Source: Amoebidium appalachense (taxonomy: Eukaryota; Ichthyosporea). From it: a stretch of DNA of 64,000 nucleotides. The position numbers were made by a program, and so were the translations under genes. Within the stretch, counting starts at the first letter, position 1. Each line of letters opens with the position of its first letter. The stretch covers positions 6,076,001 through 6,140,000 of the forward strand of contig CAVNZM010000012.1 in the NCBI GenBank assembly GCA_963693365.1. Reading direction: 5' to 3'. Under the pieces are notes generated by a model that saw only the letters and a list, made by a program, of their open reading frames with translations, had not been told where the DNA came from and made no database searches. This document shows, piece after piece, positions 37,529 to 64,000 of the stretch.

Positions 37529-37628
37529 GCGCACACACACACTCGCACACGTGCGCACACCAACGCATTCGCACGCGCACACTCACAACACACACACGCG
37601 CGCGCACACACACGAGATCTCTCTCTCA

Positions 37629-37664
<36 letters not shown>

Positions 37665-37757
37665 CGCGCACACTCGCACACGTGCACACACCAACGCATT
37701 CGCACGCGCACACTCACAACACACACGCGCGCGCACACACACGAGATCTACCTCTCA

Positions 37758-37788
<31 letters not shown>

Positions 37789-37798
37789 GTGCCACCCG

Positions 37799-37829
<31 letters not shown>

Positions 37830-38962
37830 AAAAACACACAGAGAGGCAGACACACACACCAAATTCAACCAATCATCATGATTGTGATGTTCTGTGGGCC
37901 ACACACATAGTACATCATAGTATCCTCTTCCAACTTGTTTAGTGACATACATGCAGGCAGGGTGACTACGTATACTATTACTTGCACCCCTACGTGTCTT
38001 GTTAACACTGGCATATGCACACGGGGATGTGTTTTGTAACTGTGCGCCGTCTTCTTGAGCCTCCACACATGCAGACACAAACACGTGTTTTTTTTTTATT
38101 TGCCAAACTTTTACCTAATCGAGTTTATCAACCTATCTTACTACGAGGTTCGCGAACTAAACCCCGGCTCTGCAAATTTAGTACGCATAAAACAATGTAC
38201 ATGTGTATGTATATGTGCATATACATATTGACAAACACTATATATACAAACAGAGCATGGTCGGTCGGTGGGAATACATCGCCAAAACATTGTGGTGTCT
38301 TTTAGACTAAGCAGAAGCACACCTTACGTAGGTGCAATGGAATATCATGGCAAATAACAGAATATTTCATTCGTAACATTAGGAGGTCCTTTGCCCCAAA
38401 TACACCGAACATTCGCAAGAATAGTGTGGAAATCACCCTCCCCCCCCCCCCCCAAACCACCACCACCACCACCAAAACCAACCAACCAAACAACAACGAC
38501 AACAATAAAAAATACTTTGAATAAAAAAATGTGAAAGCGTCCACCAACACCAACACACACATACACACCGCCACTCCCACCCCCACCCCGCCCCCACCCA
38601 CCCACCCATACACCGAAAACTAAACTAAACGAAAACCACGGCAAACCCAGCAATATCAACAGCAGGGGTATTCCTGCAAGCACCGAGCAGAAATCATAAA
38701 CACATGGCATTTAACCAAGTAGGAGGCGGCCAATCACCTCGGTTCACCAACAACACCGACACCCACGATTCTTTCGAGTCGGGTCAAGCCCCTTATCCGG
38801 GTCACCATGACACCACATCCCAACCTCAGTGCAACACTAAATTAAAATATTAGCCGGGCCAGGTCACTTACTAAACGAGAGACCCTAACCAATAAAATAT
38901 AAAAACAACCGTCCGTTTCAAGCAACCAAACCGGGTCGGGTCAGCAGCTACTCCGATTCGGG
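36512..38962. other. Spacer between metalloprotease copy 2 and exostosin 3' end
   Basis: Contains a roughly 50-nt C run near 36,908-36,952, (CA)n and (CT)n arrays at 37,490-37,830 including a near-exact internal duplication (about 37,545-37,640 against 37,670-37,770), and blocks homologous to 21.0-23.8 kb. No conserved open frame between the two units. Confidence 0.65.
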
Positions 38963-51107
<12,145 letters not shown>

Positions 51108-52712
51108 GTTTGTGTGTGTGTGTTGCAGATGTCACTTGGTAGATAGTTGGGAGTCTCTTTAAATAGCTGGCTAGATGGTTCTAGAAACCGAAGCCCAAAG
51201 CGCTAACATGAATAGTGGTAGCTAGTTGCAGGTATGGGAAGGTTAAAGGGATAACACGTTGATCCTTTCATCTGTATACTATCATCATGGAAACGAGGGG
51301 TGTGCTGTTTGTCTTCAAGCACTTAGCTTGAGAAAACGATGCTTGTGCCCCTGTACCTATATCTAGGCTCACTTTGACTATTAAGTTACCATTGCATACT
51401 CTACTTGGCCCACCATGCAAGCTAACTCATGAATAACTACAATATGCCCTAAACTTTCCAACAAACGTCTAAGCTAAGCCTAAATAGAGAGGAATCCTTG
51501 TATACGTATACGTAGCCTATGTATGTTTCAATCTTGGATTTCGAGCCCTGCGTCCGTTATCAAGATGAATCACCAAGCCAACTTGAAGCTAACCAATCAC
51601 CGTAAAGTACACGTAGTCTTTTATAGAAACTACAAAATCCCAAAATGGAAGGTAATTCTCCGCCCCCCGCCGCAAGCCTTGCAACCTGCCCGTGCATGCG
51701 GCCTCCGGGGCCGGGCTGGCCGGGCCCTCATCTCCCCCCTCCCCCTCCCCCCCCCTCCCCCCCCCCCCCCCCCCCCCCCCCCCTCCCCCCTGAGGGCCCC
51801 CTCTCCCCCCCGGCCCCCCTCTCAACTTGAGACCTCTTACAAAATCATCCGGAAGATGCCCCCTCCTCCAGCAGTGGAGCAAGACATGGGACTTGTACCT
51901 AGATGAGGCCTTGGTCGAGATCTCACTAATATTAGATAAATGTATTTGTACACCTACACATCACCATGTTTCTGACACCCTGGCATACGGATGCTCCTTT
52001 GCTCACAAGGCCTCCTTATCTTCCAGGCCTAGCTTGCTCAGTGCTAGCACTGTGACTAAAAACATGCACCGGTACTACGTACGTCAGCTGCTTCGAGCTA
52101 TTAACCCTCAGTTAACGTTTGTATCACATCCAATGGGATCAGAAACCTGTCGGAAACAAAATGACACGAAGAAGCACCAACATCTCCAAGAATAACAGAG
52201 CCCCTGGCTTTAGCAAGCCAACCTTTGTGTCACTACTTACCGGACATCCGTGACTGAATACACTGCTCAACAAAACTCAACATTCGGTCAAACCCGAGGG
52301 GCATTTTTGTAGTGTGAAGGGCATTATTTGCTCACACACAAACTCGTGAACACAGGCAAACGACACTGTTTTATTTACTTGGGAGTTGGCCAAAACTGCT
52401 GCCACTCGTGCATTCGCCTGGCAGCTCTTGGCAAAGAAGCCAGCATCGTCTTGAAGAAGCCGGCTACCCAGCTAAAAAAAATCAGCCAAACTATCTTGTA
52501 CACAATTCTAGACTGATCATACGAAAAACAAAACTTATCTGATCATACGGAAGAAAATTCTTTGGCGTGCCTCAACACACAGTGACTATATGCCGCGCGA
52601 TTTAAAATATAAACGTGCTATGTACATCTGAGCGCTAATTATTTTTAACAAAGGACATTCAAATAAACTTTAACTTGACGAAAGCAAACATGAACACCCT
52701 GGACAGGCGTGT
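51108..52712. other. Intergenic region between exostosin 5' end and bZIP 3' end
   Basis: Mostly ordinary-complexity DNA, with one C-rich block at 51,735-51,785. An open frame of 122 codons begins with ATG at 51,827 (plus) but has no recognisable domain. No splice-supported exon was found. It should contain the exostosin promoter and the bZIP 3' UTR. Confidence 0.55.
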
Positions 52713-53503
52713 TCAGTTGCATGCATGTGCTGGTGGCTCTTCTTGGTGCTGGCTCGCATCATCCACCGTATTTTCGCTCTGTGATGCCGTCTGACCGGCC
52801 ATAGTCAGGTAGTAGTGTAGCGTCTTGACAAAGGCCATAAGGAACACCTGCTGTCGGAGCTTTTGCACCTGGGAGGGGGGAAACAGCTTGTTAGTGCTGG
52901 CGCAAAACCAAGCATAACCCATGGAAGCTCATAAAACCCACACAAACATACCAACATGGCTACCTCAAGTAGCAAGCAGGAACAGGTAGGCAAAGAAAGA
53001 CAATTTACCTCGGATTCGAGGAAGGTTATTCTTTGTGCCAGCCTCTCCGACTCCTCCGTCTTGCTGGTTGCTATCTCCTCCAGCAGCTGGGCTTCCATTT
53101 TCTTCTTGTGTCGAAACCGGTGGGCGCCCGTCGAGTGCTGCTTCTGGTACTCGCGCAGAAGGCACTGTGCGGTGTAATGGGAACCGTCATCTGGGCGGTC
53201 TGTTTCTGAACCGTCAGATGTGGACGATGTGCGCTCCAAACGGGCCTTCTTTACGCACTGTACACTTTCTTCGTCACTGGCCGCAGGGAGAGTGGGCTCG
53301 GCGGAAACAGCAGAGCAAGCGCTATCGTTTGGTGACGTGGAACCATCGCACTCCCACTTACGTTTGCGGCAAGCTGACTCGACGTCAAGCGGGCGGGAAC
53401 ATGTATTTACACCCATGACTTGGGAGAAGTACGACGCTGGGTCGACGTAGCCAGATGCACACAGCTCCTTGAGATCGCTGCTATTTGAAACATGCAGGGC
53501 CAT
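52713..53503 (-). CDS. bZIP transcription factor with ATF4-like basic region
   Basis: Nuclear DNA-binding protein of 216 residues. Exons: 53503-53009 (165 codons) and 52868-52713; the GT-AG intron of 140 bp (phase 0) falls inside the zipper. The start GCCATGG is an ideal Kozak context. The N-terminal half is Ser/acid-rich with a basic cluster RKRKW (about 46-50). The basic region HSTGAHRFRHKKK (123-135) aligns with the ATF4-type pattern N..AA.RYR..K., and a leucine/isoleucine zipper follows (about 140-172, ending VQKLRQQ). The Asn that is nearly invariant in bZIP basic regions is His123 here, and one of the paired Ala residues is Gly126, so DNA specificity may be altered. Whether it acts as an activator or a dominant partner is unknown. 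Confidence 0.82.
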
Positions 53504-53664
53504 GGCAATAGATGCTTGTGCACTCTATATCGTATCCAGACAATTGTGTTTAGGTTTTGTAGTAACTTGTTAGTATCAAAACAACGTCATCATACGCTAG
53601 CGTGGTTGATGAAGGATGCAGGACTCCCATGTGGGGAAACTTTTTTCCTCAGCTCAGGGAAGCC

Positions 53665-53737
53665 TATATATACTCCGATGGGAGGAGTGTAAGAGGTGGG
53701 CAAAATGGGATCCCAAAGATCCATGCTCTGTGATTGG
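53665..53737 (-). promoter_or_regulatory. TATA and CCAAT boxes of the bZIP gene
   Basis: TATATATA at 53665-53672 lies about 165 bp before the ATG, and CCAAT (read on the minus strand, 53737-53733) about 60 bp further upstream. The spacing fits a classic pol II promoter with a roughly 130-nt 5' UTR. A CRE-like half-site TGACGT (minus strand, near 53,584-53,590) lies in the presumed 5' UTR; autoregulation is speculative. Confidence 0.5.
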
Positions 53738-53857
53738 CTTAGTTGGGAAGCCCTTTGAAGATCTTGACGCCATGTGCATTGGTGGCAAAAGAATAATATC
53801 GAACTGCTAGCCGGTCCAGGTTTAGGAAGGTGAACATCGTAACATGGATGCTTTTCA

Positions 53858-54076
53858 TCAAAATATAGTTATAAACAAGTAAAAGTAATATATGGATAAA
53901 AAACTGAATATGCACGTTATTTTGGAGCTTTTATTCACTACAGCATTTGAATGGAGCAGGCATTTCGAGGTATTGGCGATGGCAAAGTCGCATTCTTTTT
54001 TGCCCGGTTCACCCGGGGAAAGCAGCGTTGCATAATAATGATTCGCAGCACCAGAGCGTAGTTTAGGTCTTGCCAT
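53858..54076 (-). CDS. Possible 72-residue small protein
   Basis: An ATG-started frame (MARPKLRSG...) in a repeat-free stretch. Two CCAAT boxes lie on the same strand 26-68 bp upstream (54102-54106 and 54140-54144). The first 55 residues have ordinary composition; the tail becomes Phe/Tyr/Ile-rich as the DNA turns AT-rich, which may be readthrough past an unseen splice site. An overlapping out-of-frame ATG lies 4 bases upstream and the Kozak context is weak. No homologous family recognised. Confidence 0.22.
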   Translation of the reverse strand: MARPKLRSGAANHYYATLLSPGEPGKKECDFAIANTSKCLLHSNAVVNKSSKITCIFSFLSIYYFYLFITIF

Positions 54077-55693
54077 TCATGCTTCGTCATCCTGTATTAG
54101 GATTGGTCACGCATTTGCTAGGAACGGGGAGTCGCGCTGATTGGCTCGGAGGGAAACGAGTACATAAGTGACAGTGCCTACTTACGTGTAATCAATATCA
54201 GCGAAGGACGCAAGTCAACAGTTACTGAATTAGAGATAGCTTACTAATAAAACTGCATATAGAATAATATAAAATAATGTTTTATGCTTTTGGTTCTAAT
54301 TTATCTTCCTGCACACGTGAATTAGTTAAACAAAAAGCTGCTTATTTCACCCGCATAGTTCAGTATTTCGCCCTTGGTTTGCCTCGCTCTTCCCTGGCTC
54401 AGATCAGTTACAGTGCCAATTATTGAATTGGACCTAAAAAGTAAAAACGCCACCTGAAACCCGAAAAAGCCACTTGACATGGAGCGCCAAGTTCACTGAA
54501 CTCAGGGCCAGTGGACCTTAACACTATAAAATATAAATAGATAACCCAGTTGAGTGGAAGTGGAATACAGGCAAAGTTGCCAAAATACATATGCGCCACC
54601 TTTCAAACAAGCCACCAAACATATTTCAAGCCCTGAAAGACCGAATTTCATTGGTGAGGTGTAGGCTACCGTGTAGCCAACCACTGGAATGTCCCCTTAG
54701 AGCAGTACGTTGTGTGTGCGTCACCTCGTGAGAATTGATCAGGCAAATACCAGGCCCCAACATTCCGCCTACACGGTGAAACGGGCTGTAGGCCTACGTA
54801 CATGCTTCGCTAAAAAATAGAAAAGATAACTTCTTTGGACTTTACTTGCAAGTATGAACATTTTTAGGTAGGGCATCGATCAATTGGCCAGTACTATGAT
54901 ATTCGTTTGTAGAATTTGCATTTGTACAGCATTGTCGCAATATATATCTGGCCGAATACCCAGCAGTGATATTTTCGCCATGTAAATGTACACAGCGAAT
55001 TGTGCCCGCATCCGTATAGATAACTCCTCCTTTGGATTTAAGTACATTACGGTGCCTATCTACTTGTCACCGTATTGTTTTTTTCTTTACCATGACGACT
55101 CTGGAGTCTCTCAACACAACGCGGAGTGCAGCCTGTGAAGCACAAAGACCACCATTCTACGCCTTGATGACGATGACTGACCCGCTTTTGTGCCGATGAT
55201 TGGCTAGCCAGACTGCTTTTTTCAACGCTCTATGGGGACATCGCACCCCAAAAAGCAGCCAGTACTCGTGCGGCCAGCCAGTGCGCCCGTTGTCACACAC
55301 ACACACACAAGTAGCGGCTTGCGGTGTGGTGTGCAACCTTGCCTGTCTGTGTTCGAGCAGTTGTCACCCACCAGAAGGCGAAATATACCCATTAGTAAAG
55401 AAGTGGCGGGTTGGTAAATGCACAGGAAGTGGCCAGTTGTAAGGGGTGTGGGTGTGCGTGCGCGTGCGCGTGCGCGTGTGTGTGCGCGTGTGCTTGTGTG
55501 CTTGTGTATCATCGCCTCCGTGTACGTGGGGGGTGTGTGTGAGATTACATACGTGTGTGTGCACGCGTGTGTGTCACGGTGTGTGTGCGTGGGTGTGCGT
55601 GTGTTCCCCCGTGTACCTGTGCAATGTCTGTGCAGTCAGTGGGACAGATGGCAAGGTGCGACTAGATCTGCGTGCACGTGTGTGTGTGCGTGT

Positions 55694-55732
<39 letters not shown>

Positions 55733-56358
55733 TGGCACCATGCATAAATAATAAGCCGAGTCCTGCCAATAGGTAGCCAGTTTCCCTCCTATTGCTGGGT
55801 CAGCCTTCTGATTTCCTGCCTCGATCTTCAGAACCATCCCTTCCCCCTCCCCTCCCCCCTCCCCCCCCCCCCCCCCCCTCCCCCCTCCCCGGGCACGTCT
55901 CTGCCCCCGTCCCTCGTGCAGTGACAGTTTCCATGTTTTTTGAAACGCCTAGGACCTGAAACATTTTCAGTGCAGGGGTATTTGGCTTGAGCACAAATAT
56001 TCGTTTCTGTTTGTAGCAATCTATCTGTTGACGGGACCGCATCACAACGAGACATACATCATTCTCTAAGAATCAACAGCTCGGTGTATGGATGGTCGTC
56101 AGCCACTGCAGAATGTATAGCGCATAGTTGTTTAGGCACACGGGTTTACACATTTTTTATTTCTTTATTAGCTGCGCGCAGCCGCACCTAAGATTAGCAT
56201 TACCGGCCTTCTCGAGCTCTGTGTTTTTCCAGCTCAGTCAACCCAAGCCTTTCTGAAGAAAGGGGGGGGAAAAAAAAGGAAAAAAAAAGTTAGAGCTCCA
56301 CATATATGACTTTTTTTCTGTAACACAACGTCGTTTTTTAACTTGTTCATCTTGTTGG

Positions 56359-56360
<2 letters not shown>

Positions 56361-56411
<51 letters not shown>

Positions 56412-56505
56412 ACCACCACCACCACCACCACCACCACCACCACCACCACCACCTCCACCACCACCACCACCCACCCACCCAACCACCACAACCACCACCA
56501 CCACT
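56361..56505. repeat. Poly(C) tract running into a (CCA)n array
   Basis: 51 Cs followed by about 95 bp of CAC/CCA trinucleotides with a few interruptions. Low complexity. Confidence 0.95.
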
Positions 56506-57442
56506 CGTCGGTACGTGACGTGTGCGTGGGCAGATCTAGCGGGGGATTTTGGAAAATGAGCGACTTCGATGATTGGCTTGTTCAAAACGCTATTTGAAAG
56601 ATATGGTGAAACTGTGAATCAGTGCCAGTTGCCTCTTGTACGAGTGGTCGCTTTCTAATAGTTTAAACCGTATATTAATGAGTAAAAGTCACATATTCAT
56701 TATTATATTAAATAAATAACATTCTTAATGTCTTTTAGATTCATAGTTGGCCGATAAATCAAGTGCTTGAGGGAGTCAATAAAATTATTTGTCAGCATTC
56801 GGAAAAAGAATGATAATTAGCGTAGGGTCATGCACATCATTTACTTTAGAATGGAAGCCTCCTTCCGAGATAAACATGTTATAGAAATTTGGAAGGAATC
56901 CTGGATATTTTTGCTTTCAATCGCTCAAAAAATACGATGTGAACAAGTGTAAGTAGAGAAAACTCATTTATCCCTGAGGTACTTACTAAGTAGTGGATTT
57001 ATACACTCACTATAGAATGTCCATGAATCTTATTCCATGGGTTAAGTTAGATATGTATAGGTGAACCAGACTAAAAAATTAGGGTCTTGGATATTCTAAA
57101 TAAGCCGCAAGAGTGTAGGGTGATCTGCTCTTGTCGTGGTCATCACTTCACTGATCACAAAACGTTTCAACAAAACACATCGTGGAACGGTACACAAATG
57201 TTCAGCAGATTGTACGTACGTATATAGAAAAAAATAGAAACAGAAACAGAATAGAATAGATGCACAGGTGTATGCAATCACAACTACATTTTCCTTTCTC
57301 CCCCACCACAACTCCAAAACCGCTGGGCAACTTTTCGAGTGTGGAATTAACTTGAACACATCAACACAAACTAAAACTACTAGCGGAGTCATCATATCTC
57401 TTCCGCCATCACAAATGAAATATAGGAACGTACGTTGAGAAA

Positions 57443-58258
57443 ATGACGCTTACGGAAAGCTTGAGCGAAGGAAGCGGGCTCCAGCGGTTCAAGGAAGACA
57501 CCTTTTTCTACGGGACACCCAACAAGCCACTTGTCCATACCAACGTTATTCCCCCCTTGCGCACACAAAGCCACACGCACTTACCAGCCCACCCTTCTCA
57601 CGGTAGTGAAACTGCAGCGAGATTATGGCGAGGATTGAAGTCGTCGTTTCTTTCTGCAAGCTGGGTTGCGCGCCCATCACTAAGAAAAACATCAACTAAT
57701 TCTATACTGTCACTTTCCAGCACAGCATGTTCTGTTTCTTCTCTACAAGTTGAAAATGTGAGGAAGGCCTTGTCCTTGGAGGAAGGATATATGGTAGGGG
57801 ACATTAACACGGATGGAGCCGTGGGGTTTTTGTATAAGGACGCGATATATACGGTGGCACACAAAGGAAAGCTGAAGAAGAAGGGAAAGGTCCTCTCGTG
57901 TAAACTGGACTTGGCATCGCAGGTACTTGTAAGGGTGGATGACACGTCGTTACAGCTACTGAGCAGGGACGGACACAGACAACTGGAAACGTACGTTTTA
58001 GATGCGATCGAAAGCGTCGAAGTTGTCGAAACGAACGAGTCCAACTTCGTCGTTCTTCAGATGGGACACACACAGCCTGTTGTCATGGCAACGTGGAATA
58101 CCCGCCCGCTTGTCAAAGCTTTGAAGGTTTTTGCACCCACCCTTGCCAAATGTGGGCTTAACACGAGTAGGGTGGACCTTTGTAACCCCCTTTCGTCAGC
58201 TTCTCTGACACCAGTCAGGGAGAGTAGCACATCGAGCAACAAGGTTGCCCCGAAATAA
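57443..58258 (+). CDS. Orphan protein with a possible PH-like fold
   Basis: Single open frame of 271 residues; ATG with A at -3 and a TAA stop that overlaps AATAAA. Composition is natural, with no homopolymer and little codon monotony, unlike repeat-derived frames nearby. Residues 1-110 are Ser/Thr-rich and probably disordered. Residues about 115-235 alternate short strand-like segments (GAVGFLYKDAIYTV, VLVRVDDTSLQLL, NFVVLQMG) and end in a helix-like LVKALKVFAPTL, an arrangement reminiscent of PH/PTB folds. No specific family motif is recognised. The first 100 codons could contain an unspliced intron (TTCTCTACAAG near 57,740 resembles an acceptor). Function not assigned. Confidence 0.6.
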   Translation: MTLTESLSEGSGLQRFKEDTFFYGTPNKPLVHTNVIPPLRTQSHTHLPAHPSHGSETAARLWRGLKSSFLSASWVARPSLRKTSTNSILSLSSTACSVSSLQVENVRKALSLEEGYMVGDINTDGAVGFLYKDAIYTVAHKGKLKKKGKVLSCKLDLASQVLVRVDDTSLQLLSRDGHRQLETYVLDAIESVEVVETNESNFVVLQMGHTQPVVMATWNTRPLVKALKVFAPTLAKCGLNTSRVDLCNPLSSASLTPVRESSTSSNKVAPK

Positions 58259-59273
58259 ATCACGTGTTTGCGATGAGTGTTTTGTGCATTTCGATGATTT
58301 GCCAAGTTGATGCTTGTGCATGAATGAGTACGGGTATTCCGGTGTACTGGGACATGCTAACCCACACGGTACCGGGTATGATAATTCGTATTGCCAAGTA
58401 TGTCTTGGTGGACGAATTGGCAAAATGGGCAAAGGGTGTTTGACAATAAACAACTTGTCTGTACTACTTAGTGGAATAGGCTTGGTTTTAGCCCTTTGTA
58501 TAGTGACGGTAAGACATCATTATTAGTTGGCAAGTTTTGAAATCATGGTTACAAATTTTGAGGTGGGCATTGATTTGCGGAGAATGGTCGCCTCTCACAC
58601 GATAATGTAAGACAAAGCAGCTGCTGAGTGGCAGCGCTTTGAAGGAAATATGGTATGTAATGTGTTAAGGGTCTGTGTACAGCGACCGGGGAGGCATATG
58701 ATTTAAATACCGCCATGGGAACAGCAGTTCAGTGTATATACTGTGCTTTTTGCATTGTATGCAAAGTTCGACGAACAAAATAAACCCTGACTTTGTATTG
58801 CATGCGCACGCCTAAGTGTCTTACGTTGTATGTGCACGTGATCATGACTCCTGCAGAAAAAGCAAACTTCTATAGCTAGCGCTGCTCCATTGTCCATCGT
58901 CAAGATGATGATAACTTATGTGCCCCATGGCATGGCCCATGGTCGACCGTGCCACAGTTGGATGGTATGCTGATCCTATCATGATCGGTCTGCATATATA
59001 TGCATGGCCACTGATCGTCCAGGTCACATATGTACCCTAACAAAGCCGTTGTATACGAAAAAGCCTTCAGTGGCAAAGCCTCTATATAAGCTAATTAAAT
59101 TTCATATCACTGTGTATGATGTTCTTGAAAACTTTGCAAGAGAGGCTCATGTATACTGGCCCAATTAATTAGATTCAAAGTGCAAACATGCTTTCATGAT
59201 CCAAAATATATAACTGAGTCTCGCCGTTTGGCGTATTGTTGACTCGAAGTTAGCCCCCCCCCCCCCCCCCCCC

Positions 59274-59328
<55 letters not shown>

Positions 59329-59541
59329 ACCACCACCACCACCCACCCACCCATACCTTTCCTTTTTCCCAGTGGTGTAACATAAACATACATGTACCGT
59401 ATAGATCCCGACAGAAATCGTTCAATACTTCCAGAGGATGCACATACACTTGCACGTACACCACGGCACTTACAACAATGATTAGATTTATTCAGCACCG
59501 CTGTGCTCCGCACTTGAACCACACCACCACTAATAGTATTA
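58259..59541. other. Intergenic region between orphan gene and Rpt3
   Basis: Ordinary-complexity AT-leaning DNA with possible poly(A) signals AATAAA near 58,446 and 58,780 for the leftward gene. From 59,250 a C run and a (CA)n array with CACC repeats lead to the Rpt3 3' end. Nothing else recognised. Confidence 0.55.
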
Positions 59542-63810
<4,269 letters not shown>

Positions 63811-64000
63811 CTAAAAGAAAATTAAAAAAACACCATCAGCACAAAGAGAAAAAACACCATCAGCACACACACAAAAAAAAAACCATCAGCACAACACATA
63901 CACGTGCCTTAATTGCTCATACCCCCCCCCCCCCCCTTTCCCCTCATACACACACCCACACAAACTCACACACCTCCCAAAACCCCGTACCATCACCCCA

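Larger units (their letters stand above)
53504..57442. other. Largely gene-free region between bZIP gene and orphan PH-like gene
   Basis: Low repeat content at 53.8-55.2 kb. GT arrays and a roughly 40-nt G run lie at 55,440-55,735, and G/C runs at 55,850-55,890. A 51-nt C run at 56,361-56,411 passes directly into a (CCA)n array to about 56,505. A 35-codon ATG frame at 55,091-55,198 (plus) is the only other start in good context, without further support. Confidence 0.5.

Noticed and set aside
55091-55198. 35-codon ATG frame in good Kozak context
   Set aside because: Too short, no domain, no clear donor or downstream exon.

Overview
The window is nuclear DNA from an intron-rich eukaryote, probably a unicellular alga or other protist. 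The genes are broken by GT-AG introns, start ATGs mostly sit in Kozak-like contexts, and several genes have CCAAT or TATA boxes upstream. No bacterial operon signals are seen. The Rpt3 C-terminus reads closer to plant and algal Rpt3 than to animal Rpt3, but the sequence alone does not fix the taxon. Introns and intergenic DNA are saturated with poly(G)/poly(C) runs of up to about 50 nt, (GT)n/(CA)n arrays, polypyrimidine tracts and minisatellites, so most long open frames here are repeat artefacts.

Layout. 756-4761 (minus): N-acetylglucosamine-6-phosphate deacetylase, four exons, 3' end off the left edge, with one apparent frameshift. 4.8-14.8 kb: gene-free, repeat-rich, with a probable pogo/Tc1-like MITE. 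14.8-50.2 kb: a large tandem segmental duplication. Each unit carries a secreted metzincin metalloprotease with six fibronectin-III modules (plus strand; 16,875-20,774 and 32,667-36,511) followed by an exostosin-type glycosyltransferase gene (minus strand). The second unit keeps the intact 15-exon, 504-residue exostosin gene (38,963-51,107), whose first two exons lie outside the duplicated segment. The first unit therefore holds only a 5'-truncated exostosin pseudogene (23,822-30,517), which also lacks exons 5-8 and has two indels.

Right part: a small two-exon bZIP factor with an ATF4-like basic region (52,713-53,503, minus) behind a clear CCAAT/TATA promoter; an orphan single-exon protein with a possible PH-like fold (57,443-58,258, plus); and the 26S proteasome ATPase Rpt3/PSMC4 (59,542-63,810, minus), whose 5' exons lie beyond the right edge.

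The genes do not form one pathway. NagA is cytosolic amino-sugar catabolism, the metzincin is secreted, the exostosin is a predicted Golgi type II membrane glycosyltransferase, and Rpt3 is proteasomal. The points most worth a second look are the duplication and the decay of one exostosin copy, an intronic array made of copies of a 5' splice junction, splice sites embedded in (GT)n/(CA)n repeats, and a dispersed repeat family bounded by poly(G).
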